Of a stretch of 64,000 bases of DNA, positions 16,707 to 23,775 are shown one piece after another. Source of the stretch: Candidatus Obscuribacter sp. GTDB taxonomy: Bacteria > Cyanobacteriota > Vampirovibrionia > Obscuribacterales > Obscuribacteraceae. Location of the stretch: NCBI GenBank assembly GCA_016718315.1, contig JADKDV010000005.1:434001-498000 (forward strand). The letters run 5' to 3'. Each line of letters starts with the position of its first letter. The first letter of the stretch is position 1. Made by a program: the position numbers and the translations under genes. The notes under the pieces are model-generated. The model did no database searches, was not told where the DNA came from, and worked only from the letters and a program-made list of their open reading frames with translations.

Positions 16707-16743
16707 CAGCTCGTGATTGTCCGGTTGGACAGATCACGAGCTG
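16707..16743 (-). terminator. Terminator of the GMC-hydrolase fusion gene
   Basis: Long stem CAGCTCGTGAT-TGTCC / GGACA-ATCACGAGCTG with loop GGTT. On the minus strand it is followed by eight T residues, 28 bases past the stop at 16771. Confidence 0.92.
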
Positions 16744-16770
16744 CTTGTTAAAACGAGGACTTACGGGCTA

Positions 16771-19245
16771 TCAGTTCTCGAGATAGGCCAGGTGCAGCAG
16801 GCTTTCGATCACATCGCCCGACGTGAATTCTTTGTTGGGGCGATAGAGCGTCAGGCGCTTGCTCAAGGTCGGCTCTTGCAGCACGGGATGCTCATGGTCG
16901 TAAGCCATCAAAGTGACGTCCCTGGTGCCCGGAATCTCGGAGGGTCCATGGGGCACGAGACCATCGCTCTTGTGACCATAGCGCTGATTGATCAGGCGCG
17001 CCGGTTCAAAAGTCGCGCTTTCGCCACGACCGATGATTGAGCGCAGCGTAACAATTTTGGCCAGGTCGGCTTCGGTCAAAGGCGGCAGTGAGCGCTGTTC
17101 GTGCTCACGATACTTGGTGGACAGCTCCAGCAAGGTATCGCCTACGTCATTGCCCAGAACAAGGCGGCTGACCGGTGCCAGTGCCTTGCGCATGAGATTG
17201 GACGCCATCATAAAGTCCGCCACCGGCGAGCCGTTAATTGGGCTCTGGATGAGGATGATGCGCGAGATCTTGGACTTTTCCACCTCGGTCAGTTGCCGGT
17301 AGGCATCGAGATTCATGATGCCGCCGCGACTGTGACCGATGAGGATGCCCTCACCATCAGCCAGCTTGCGGATGTAAGTCTTGATCAACTCGACGTTTTG
17401 GCGTGTGGCCACGTCGGTGTTGACCGGGATGGGCTGGACCGTGAGACCCATTTCCTGGATGCGCGCCAGGAGATGTTTGGAGTGGTTGCCCATGTGCCTG
17501 GCCAAAAAGCCCGGCGTAAACAGTACGGTCTTGCCCTTGAGGCCTGGAGCCATTGGGGTAGAGGCCGGACCGTTGTGACGGACCTGATGGTGCAGGTCGT
17601 GGAAGTGAGCGGTGACATCTTTGGCCGGAGCTGTTTGCACTGCCCTGGCGATTTCGGCTTTTGTCATGCCTGTACTCATGATTTGTGGGATGACGGTCGC
17701 CATTGACCGTTCAGCCAAGGCTGCGATTGTCAGCGCAGGATTGGCACCCATGGTGGCGGGAATGATTGATCCATCCAGAACAAGGAGGTTGTCGTAACCA
17801 AAAACGCGACCGAGATGATCCACCACGCCGTTTTGCGGTGCTGTACCCATGGGCACGCCACCAAGGTTGTGGGGGACGTCGATTTTCTTTTGCAGCATCC
17901 AGTAAGGGAAGGGCAAAAACTTGGTGCCCATGGCCTTTGTAAACGCTCTGAGATGCTCGTCGGCGCGTTTGTAAAAGGAGGCGTTGTCGCGCGGATTGAG
18001 GTCGGTCTGAATGACACCCTTTTTGTTGAGGGTAAACTGACCGACAGCGGTATCACGCCCGATTACCAAAAGCGGCAGAGTTGTTGCCGGCTCCACAAGA
18101 CCTATCTTTTGAGCGAGCTTGAAGCCGCCGCTGACCAGTCTGATCATCAGCTTGTTGAGGCGGATAAGGCGACCGGTGACATAGAAAGTGTCATAGGTGA
18201 AACCACGGAAGCTGCCGTCGAACATCAGGTGTCCCTGATTTTGTCCGTCGGGACCGTTGAAGTCCAGACCAGCTGTTATCTCAGGACCGCCAGAGGGATC
18301 GAGCTCGGTCTTGCTGCGGATAGCAAAGCCGATATAGGTGCCGTTGGTGGTGTACTGATGTCCGAGGCGCTCGGAGAGACCAGGCAATGATCTGTGCACT
18401 GATTTGTTGCGCAACAAAAGCTGGCTGGAGCCAACTGAGCCTGCTGCCACAACGACGATGCGCGCCTTGAAGAGGCGCTTTTGGTCGGTTTTGGCGTCGA
18501 TTGTGGTGACCAGGTAGGTGCCATCTGCTTGTGGCTCGATTTTGTCGGCTTTGTTGCCAGGCAAAATGGTGGCACCAAACTGATGCTCAGCGCCGTAGAG
18601 ATAGTTGAAGTCCAGGCTGTTTTTAGCCTGATAGTTGCAGCCTGGCAGCGAACATTCGCCACATTGACGGCAACCTTGCTGGGCTGCGCCAAACTGATTT
18701 ACTTTGACTGTGCCGATGGGTTCGTTTGCTGCGCGATATGTTATGGCCACCGGGGGCATCACCGAAGGCACGCCCAGTTTTTGAGCGGCTTGCAGCATCA
18801 CTTTGCTCTTTATCGTACTGGCGTAGGGCGAGTCGGCAAAGAGCACTGGGTAGGTCTTGGCGCCCAGCATGCGCTCGGCGATGTCGTAGTAGGGGTCGAG
18901 AGTCTCACGGTTGATGCCGCCGGGCCAGTTGGCAAAATGGTCCTTGCGGATCATCACAGCAGCATTGACAATCGAGCCGCCACCAACAGCGGTACCAGAC
19001 CAGGCGGTCACAGTGTCGCTTAGATGCGTCACCGTATGCGGTCCGAATTGACCTTCACTGGGGTTCCAGTGAGACTCAGGACCGCGCTTGATGTCTGGTG
19101 CTTTGTGGGCATATCCAGTCTCGAGCACGGCTACTTTGAGACCAGCCTGGGAGAGTCTGTAGGCAGCGACTGAGCCGCCATAGCCAGAGCCTATAACGAT
19201 TGCGTCAAAATTTGTCGCAGGAGTTTGAGTGTTTGGAGTGGGCAT
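16771..19245 (-). CDS. GMC oxidoreductase (cholesterol-oxidase-like) fused to alpha/beta hydrolase
   Basis: Large fusion of 824 residues. Residues 1-540 are an FAD-dependent GMC-type oxidoreductase. The dinucleotide motif is VIGSGYGGSVAA near residue 20, AWSGTAVGGGSIVN follows, and a Cys cluster CRQCGECSLPGCNYQAKNS is at about 190-208. The C-terminal NLLVLDGSIIPATMGANPALTIAA is the family end. After a linker, residues 580-824 form an alpha/beta hydrolase with LIGHSRGG (Ser nucleophile) and a late His (YDHEHP). The combination suggests oxidation plus hydrolysis of a lipid-like or sterol-like ester; the substrate is unknown. There is no signal peptide. ATG 19245 is chosen over an upstream TTG at 19266; neither has a strong ribosome-binding site. 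Confidence 0.9.
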   Translation of the reverse strand: MPTPNTQTPATNFDAIVIGSGYGGSVAAYRLSQAGLKVAVLETGYAHKAPDIKRGPESHWNPSEGQFGPHTVTHLSDTVTAWSGTAVGGGSIVNAAVMIRKDHFANWPGGINRETLDPYYDIAERMLGAKTYPVLFADSPYASTIKSKVMLQAAQKLGVPSVMPPVAITYRAANEPIGTVKVNQFGAAQQGCRQCGECSLPGCNYQAKNSLDFNYLYGAEHQFGATILPGNKADKIEPQADGTYLVTTIDAKTDQKRLFKARIVVVAAGSVGSSQLLLRNKSVHRSLPGLSERLGHQYTTNGTYIGFAIRSKTELDPSGGPEITAGLDFNGPDGQNQGHLMFDGSFRGFTYDTFYVTGRLIRLNKLMIRLVSGGFKLAQKIGLVEPATTLPLLVIGRDTAVGQFTLNKKGVIQTDLNPRDNASFYKRADEHLRAFTKAMGTKFLPFPYWMLQKKIDVPHNLGGVPMGTAPQNGVVDHLGRVFGYDNLLVLDGSIIPATMGANPALTIAALAERSMATVIPQIMSTGMTKAEIARAVQTAPAKDVTAHFHDLHHQVRHNGPASTPMAPGLKGKTVLFTPGFLARHMGNHSKHLLARIQEMGLTVQPIPVNTDVATRQNVELIKTYIRKLADGEGILIGHSRGGIMNLDAYRQLTEVEKSKISRIILIQSPINGSPVADFMMASNLMRKALAPVSRLVLGNDVGDTLLELSTKYREHEQRSLPPLTEADLAKIVTLRSIIGRGESATFEPARLINQRYGHKSDGLVPHGPSEIPGTRDVTLMAYDHEHPVLQEPTLSKRLTLYRPNKEFTSGDVIESLLHLAYLEN

Positions 19246-19827
19246 AAGGACTTTGGTTGCATGCAAAAAGGCCCGGCACTCGCGTCTGCGGTGTCGGGTG
19301 CTTGTGGTCAGCTCAAACTGCTTCTGACCTGTAAAAATGAGTCCTCTACTGTCGCCTTGAGGCGCAGTAAAAGACTGAGAGTTTTATGGGAAAGTACTTT
19401 TGGCTCGGGGGAAGTTTATTTAGCGTGGGTTGTTTTATGACTTAAGCAACCTAAACTAAAACATGAGTAAAAATCTCCATATAATGTCCTTTATAGCGGT
19501 TGCAAAGGTGAAAAGTCTCTGATACTTTGGACCCTCCTTGATGTCAAGGTAGCGCGGCTATGAGCGGCTCACGAAGCCAGGCAAGATCTGATGTAGCTCT
19601 AATGGGCGCAGCATTAGAACTAAAACATAGTTGAAAAGAGTTGTGGCTTTTGGCTTATCTCAGAGCTTAGGGTGAAATTCTAAAACCCACTGTTATTCCC
19701 ACAATAACCAACAAGACCTAAGTCCCACTTGTCACAGCCCGAACCTACCTGGAAGTAAGCGCTTCATGATCGGGTACGGCTCTGGCACTGGCAGTGGATT
19801 TTTTAACTCCTGAATGGAGCTAAATGC
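19246..19827. other. Intergenic region without recognisable gene
   Basis: About 580 bases between divergent genes. It holds TATAAT near 19479 on the plus strand with no good -35, and an inverted repeat TCTAATG / CATTAGA with a 7-base loop (19598-19618). I see no open reading frame with a ribosome-binding site. Confidence 0.5.
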
Positions 19828-20640
19828 ATGCAAGAACAAAATCGCGTTAAAGCTATCCTGCTCATCATCTCGTTGTTTTTTGCCACAGCCGCTATCGCTC
19901 TGTTTGTGCCGCCTATCGCTCAGTCTCTCGGCTACCACAACTTTGCTGACACAACCACTTTGTGCGGTGTGCCCAACTTCTGGAATGTGGCTTCTAACGC
20001 CAGCTTCCTGGTTGCTGGTGTGGCCGGTCTGATCTTTATGCTGCAAGAAAATGTGCGCAAAAGTGGGCGCACCTTTATCGATAGCGCTGAATGGTGGCCT
20101 TACTTTGCCTTTTTTGTCGGTGTCACTGCCACCGCCTTTGGTAGTGCTTACTATCACTGGGCGCCCGACAACAACACCCTGCTCTGGGACCGTCTGCCCC
20201 TGGGCATCATGTTTATGGGGCTCTTTGCCGCCGTCATCGCTGAACGCATTGCTGTCGATGCCGGTCGCTATCTCACCTTGCCTCTAGTGCTCTTTGGCGC
20301 GTCTACAGTGGTCAACTGGACGGTCACCGAGCATCTCGGCCTGGGTGATTTGCGCCTTTACGCGGTAGTGCAGTTCTTCCCCATCGTCTGCGTGCCCGTC
20401 ATTCTGCGCAGCTTCCCTGCTCGCTATACCCGTGCCAATGACCTGCTTGTCTCGATTGGCTGGTACGCTCTGGCTAAAGTTTTTGAGACTTTTGACTTGA
20501 GTGTGTACACCGCCATTGGTATCAGTGGTCATACCATCAAGCATGTCCTTTGTGGCGTCAGTGCCTACTGGATCGTGCGCATGTTGCGCCAGCGTCAGCC
20601 TCTGCCGGCACTGGCTAGTACTGACTCTTCACCGAGCTGA
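19828..20640 (+). CDS. Alkaline-ceramidase-like (CREST) membrane protein
   Basis: Integral membrane protein of 270 residues with about seven hydrophobic helices. Family hallmarks are DTTTLCGVPNFWNVASNASFL, GSAYYHWAPDNNTLLWDRLPL and, near the end, GISGHTIKHVLCGVSAYW. The metal-binding His residues expected of alkaline phytoceramidases and the CREST hydrolase superfamily are therefore present. Known members hydrolyse ceramide amide bonds; bacterial homologues are mostly untested, so lipid-amide hydrolysis is inference. ATG 19828 has GGAG 9 bases upstream. It stands alone and ends shortly before a hairpin. Confidence 0.82.
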   Translation: MQEQNRVKAILLIISLFFATAAIALFVPPIAQSLGYHNFADTTTLCGVPNFWNVASNASFLVAGVAGLIFMLQENVRKSGRTFIDSAEWWPYFAFFVGVTATAFGSAYYHWAPDNNTLLWDRLPLGIMFMGLFAAVIAERIAVDAGRYLTLPLVLFGASTVVNWTVTEHLGLGDLRLYAVVQFFPIVCVPVILRSFPARYTRANDLLVSIGWYALAKVFETFDLSVYTAIGISGHTIKHVLCGVSAYWIVRMLRQRQPLPALASTDSSPS

Positions 20641-20690
20641 ATGGAGTGATGCTAAACACTGGCTAAAACTCTGACTATCAGGCAATTGAT

Positions 20691-20728
20691 GGACCGGGAT
20701 GGTGGCAGCTTAGCTGTCATCCCGGTCC
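20691..20728 (+). terminator. Hairpin after the ceramidase-like gene
   Basis: GGACCGGGATG / CATCCCGGTCC stem whose loop contains a second small inverted repeat (CAGCT-T-AGCTG). The T-tail is weak. Confidence 0.65.
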
Positions 20729-20765
20729 TGATTGCGCACTGTTTTGAATGGCTTCTATTTGATTT

Positions 20766-20793
20766 TTGCACGTTTTTTGTTGATTTGTAATAC
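20766..20793 (+). promoter_or_regulatory. Sigma70-type promoter, possibly for a small RNA
   Basis: TTGCAC, a 16-base spacer and TAATAC on the plus strand. No coding gene follows on this strand. The hairpin CAGTGCAA / TTGCACTG at 20837-20865, followed by cctgtttgtttg, would end a transcript of about 70-80 bases. Confidence 0.4.
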
Positions 20794-20950
20794 TATGTAG
20801 AGTCGTAGAGGTCATTGAAAAAATAGAGAAACAGAGCAGTGCAACAGCTTTTGGCCATTGCACTGCCTGTTTGTTTGTTCTATCGAGAGAGCAACCGGTC
20901 AGCTCAGCTGACGCGATTGCTCTTTTACTACCAGTTGGTAGCGCCTCGAA

Positions 20951-21136
20951 TTACTTCTTGCCGCCGCAGCCGCAGTCGAGCTTGCTCTTCTTGGCGTCGC
21001 CGGAATCGGGAGTGGTGGTCGGAGCCGGGGTGGCCGGAGTGGCAGCCTGCTTGGCCGCATCGGCGCACTTCTTGCACTTGGTGTTGCCGCACTTGCCGCC
21101 GCAGCCGCAGCCGCCAGCCTTTTTGGAGTTGGACAT
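20951..21136 (-). CDS. Small Cys/Gly-rich protein, probably metal-binding
   Basis: Protein of 61 residues. It opens with Gly/Cys motifs GGCGCGGKCGNTKCKKC, passes through an Ala/Pro/Thr-rich linker and closes with DCGCGGKK. Clustered CxC and CxxC pairs suggest metal binding of metallothionein type or a structural zinc or iron site; no known family is clear. The start at 21136 is supported by AAGGA 9 bases upstream. The longer reading would run through non-coding hairpin sequence. It shares high GC and Cys/Gly composition with the tails in the tldD operon, but not their sequence. Confidence 0.72.
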   Translation of the reverse strand: MSNSKKAGGCGCGGKCGNTKCKKCADAAKQAATPATPAPTTTPDSGDAKKSKLDCGCGGKK

Positions 21137-21283
21137 GATTTTATTCCTTGATGGTGATGATTGTATCTGTGCCAGAGGCGACACAGACACGGTTGGTAGA
21201 GAGCTGTGCTGGCGATGCCAACACAGCAAGGGTTTTTGCACTGCACAGCTCTTGCTGACTCAGTGCGGGGTGGACTACTGCTG

Positions 21284-22027
21284 CTATCTGATTTTGGTCA
21301 GATAAGCAGACAGTCGCTCCAAACATTGCGGCGACATGACGCGAGCATAATCCAGCTCGCTAGCCGCCTCTTTGATGGTCACCACAGAGTCTTTGAAGAC
21401 TGGATGAGTGATCACCAGGATGCGTTGTGGCTCAATGTCTCCCACGAGGATCCATTGACCAGCCACAGGGGGACCGGCAATCCAGGTACGACCGCCCGAG
21501 ATTAGATGGGCATGGCGAATCTTGCTTTCGGCTTGACTGGCCCAAACTGCTAATCGCAAAGACTTGCGGTGATGCGCTTCCAGCTCATCGAGCAAGTACT
21601 TTGCTTGTTTGGCGCCCTCCTGGATTGTTTGAGCCGTTGCGGCAAAGTCCAGACGGAGCTGATTGAGAGTAGTGCTGTCATGCACATACCTGGTCGCCAT
21701 TGCACAGTCAAAGCCAGTCGCTGTGAGCTTTTGGCTCAGGTCATGGGCTCTGGCTGTCAGCTCTCGCGTTGTCTGCATATGCGCTAGAAGCTCGGCGTTG
21801 AGCCACCTGGCGGCATGCAAATCTCGACTGGCAGCTTCTCCTGGTGTTTCTTCAACATGAGTTGCCATGCCAAAAGCGCCGCCAAAAAACAAGGCAGCCG
21901 AGGCCAGCGCTGACGCCATAGCAATGCCAGAGATGTCTGGACTGGTGGTGGTGGTAAAGAGTCCGACCATGATTGAAAGCAGGAAGCCTGCCAGTCCAAC
22001 CCAGGTCAGTCTGACAAGTGTTTTCAT
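21284..22027 (-). CDS. Membrane protein of unknown function
   Basis: No family recognised. The 247-residue product has two hydrophobic segments at the N-terminus (about residues 6-26 and 33-52), then a long helical region (LHAARWLNAELLAHMQTTRELTARAHDL) likely to form coiled coil, and a C-terminal globular part with GGRTWIAGPPVAGQW. The ATG at 22027 overlaps the stop of the upstream gene by 4 bases (ATGA), which indicates translational coupling, and argues against the longer reading. It lies in a three-gene leftward operon of short, high-GC unknowns. Confidence 0.65.
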   Translation of the reverse strand: MKTLVRLTWVGLAGFLLSIMVGLFTTTTSPDISGIAMASALASAALFFGGAFGMATHVEETPGEAASRDLHAARWLNAELLAHMQTTRELTARAHDLSQKLTATGFDCAMATRYVHDSTTLNQLRLDFAATAQTIQEGAKQAKYLLDELEAHHRKSLRLAVWASQAESKIRHAHLISGGRTWIAGPPVAGQWILVGDIEPQRILVITHPVFKDSVVTIKEAASELDYARVMSPQCLERLSAYLTKIR

Positions 22028-22470
22028 TGGACGCTCGCGGAGAGCCGCTCGATGCGTGCCCGGGCAAAGCCCAGGGATAGCTCGGCGGAAGAATAACACC
22101 ATTCGATGTTGATGGCGTCTGGAGCCGGATGATGTCCGCAGATAACAGTCTTGATCAACTCACTTTCGAAGCGTGCCATACGAATCTGCTCAGTGATGAT
22201 GCGCCTTTCGGCTAGTGTCTCATCACTTTGAGGCAGTCTATTAGCCAGCTCCTGAACAGTCTTGACCCTTTCGGCCAGAGTCACTGCTCGGTAGATGGGA
22301 TGGGGTGTCCTGATGTTAGCCAGGGGCACCTCATCGGCCGGAGGGTGTTGCACTGCTGGAGCCTTGTCCGGGTTGACCGGCTTGTCTCTGGCAGTCTTGA
22401 TGCGGGCCTTGTGGGCACGGTACAACAGGGCGGTAACGATAATCGCCAGGATTAAGACAGACGCATGCAC
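22024..22470 (-). CDS. Small membrane-anchored protein of unknown function
   Basis: Protein of 148 residues with an N-terminal membrane helix (residues 3-17), a basic stop segment, a Pro-rich linker and a helical C-terminal region (QELANRLPQSDETLAERRIITEQ). No family is recognised. A very strong ribosome-binding site AAAGGAGG precedes the ATG by 9 bases. It is the middle gene of the operon and is coupled to the next by ATGA. Confidence 0.65.
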   Translation of the reverse strand: MHASVLILAIIVTALLYRAHKARIKTARDKPVNPDKAPAVQHPPADEVPLANIRTPHPIYRAVTLAERVKTVQELANRLPQSDETLAERRIITEQIRMARFESELIKTVICGHHPAPDAINIEWCYSSAELSLGFARARIERLSASVQ

Positions 22471-22526
22471 GTTTGCCTCCTTTTCAAAATTTCCTCGGTG
22501 TTAACCGCTGAAGCAATAGTGGCTTC

Positions 22527-22955
22527 TCAATCGTCCACTTCGTCTTGGTTGCTCTCGGACAGAGCGGTTGCGCGGGCTTTGCGCACATGGATACGAGCTT
22601 GCTCAAGACCGGTGGCAAATGCGGCGATTTGCGCTTCGGTGGTGGCACCGTCGAGAGAACCTTCGATGGTGGTCTTGAGAGCGCTGGCCTTGTCTAGCTC
22701 AGTTTGAGCGAGCTTGCGCAATTCGACCACTTCCGTGTCTTCGCCCTTGAGCGCATTGATATAACCCTGCACCTGATTGATGCCAAGACCGAGGTCGTGG
22801 ATCTCGTGGTGCAAGGTGTTTTTCATTGCCTCGTTTTCTCCAGAAGCAGCATTGCCTGCCTGGTTGGCACGGTCGATATGCGCCTGGCGCAAATGACGAC
22901 CGATGAGAAACGCTGCCACAAGTGCAATGGCGGCGATGACGCTGGGTAACAGCAT
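22527..22955 (-). CDS. Small membrane-anchored coiled-coil protein
   Basis: Protein of 142 residues. The N-terminal helix (about residues 2-19, AAIALVAAFLIGRHL) is followed by a charged helical region through most of the protein (VELRKLAQTELDKASALKTTIEG). It ends in the acidic SNQDEVDD. No family is recognised. AAGGAG lies 7 bases before the ATG. It is the first gene of the three-gene leftward operon. Confidence 0.65.
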   Translation of the reverse strand: MLLPSVIAAIALVAAFLIGRHLRQAHIDRANQAGNAASGENEAMKNTLHHEIHDLGLGINQVQGYINALKGEDTEVVELRKLAQTELDKASALKTTIEGSLDGATTEAQIAAFATGLEQARIHVRKARATALSESNQDEVDD

Positions 22956-23409
22956 ATATTTCTCCTTGCGAAAACACCTGTCGGTGAGATCGCTAAAAAC
23001 GTGGAGGGAGTGGAACGTTTAGATTAAGGGGGTGGTGTTGAAATGAAAGTTGGGAGTTGGAAGAAAGACAGTAAGTGACTAGCAGAGATCTTGGACACTT
23101 TTCAAATGCTTCAGGCCATATGTGTTTTAATCATCGTGGCAACAACACCGCTAAACTCTTTACCAGGACTGGATTTCAAGACAAGCCTGGAACCAGGGTG
23201 TCCATGACAACGTCAGGCAGAAGATAATCCCCAGGTATCAGTGTTTTTAATGCTCGGGTTGTCAGGTTGGCGCGGCTCGTTCAAGGTGTTTTCGGTGCTG
23301 CTTGCCAACCTCCTGGAGATGGTTTTTTTTCACGTCGGTATGGTGTCAATTTGTATGCGCTCTGCATATATCTGCTGCGATAATTAGCTCCGCGAAAGGG
23401 AGAGAATCG
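22956..23409. other. Divergent intergenic region before the receiver-kinase operon
   Basis: About 450 bases with no gene. It includes the ECF-type site at 23189-23214. It also has an inverted repeat AGGTTGGC / GCCAACCT with a long internal segment (23264-23311), followed by a T8 run at 23322-23330, which could be an attenuator-like leader structure. Confidence 0.55.
23189..23214 (+). promoter_or_regulatory. ECF-type promoter: GGAAC-N17-CGTC
   Basis: -35 GGAAC (23189-23193), 17-base spacer, -10 CGTC (23211-23214). It lies 196 bases upstream of the receiver gene at 23410 in the same orientation, and is one of eleven such sites in the window. Confidence 0.55.
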
Positions 23410-23775
23410 ATGAAAGTTTTGCTGGTTGATGACGACGCCAATATTCGTACCGTCGCTTTAATTGGATTGGAAGATACGCCAGAGTGGGATATTCGTGAAG
23501 CAAGCTCGGGGCAGGAAGCCCTTGATCTGGCAGCTCAAGAAAAACCAGATCTTATTTTGCTGGATATGATGATGCCTGGACTGGACGGAGTTTCGACCTT
23601 CGAGCGCTTCAGACAAAATCCAGCTACCAGGGATATCCCCATAATTTTTATGACTGCCAAAGTGCAAAAAAACGAAGTTGAAGGCTATCGCAATCTGGGC
23701 GCAAAAGGTGTCATTATCAAGCCTTTCGATCCGCTTGGTCTGGCTGACGAAATAATGGGAATTCTCGGCACGTAG
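23410..23775 (+). CDS. Single-domain response regulator (CheY-like)
   Basis: Receiver-only protein of 121 residues. The acidic pair is VDDDAN, the phospho-acceptor Asp lies in LILLDMMMPGLDGV, Thr in FMTAK, and the conserved Lys in IIKPFDP. There is no output domain, so it signals through protein contact or phosphotransfer. ATG 23410 is preceded by AGGGAGAG. Its stop overlaps the start of the hybrid kinase by one base, so the two are translated together. Confidence 0.93.
   Translation: MKVLLVDDDANIRTVALIGLEDTPEWDIREASSGQEALDLAAQEKPDLILLDMMMPGLDGVSTFERFRQNPATRDIPIIFMTAKVQKNEVEGYRNLGAKGVIIKPFDPLGLADEIMGILGT

Larger units (their letters stand above)
20641..20950. other. Intergenic region with several hairpins
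   Basis: About 310 bases with no gene. It holds the hairpin at 20691-20728, a sigma70-type promoter at 20766-20793, a hairpin at 20837-20865, and a further nested inverted repeat GAGAGCAA / TTGCTCTT (20887-20934) that contains GTCAGCT-C-AGCTGAC. Confidence 0.6.

Noticed and set aside
17101..17706. Rightward frames opposite the GMC-hydrolase gene
   Set aside because: They are shadows of the leftward fusion gene; no family resemblance.
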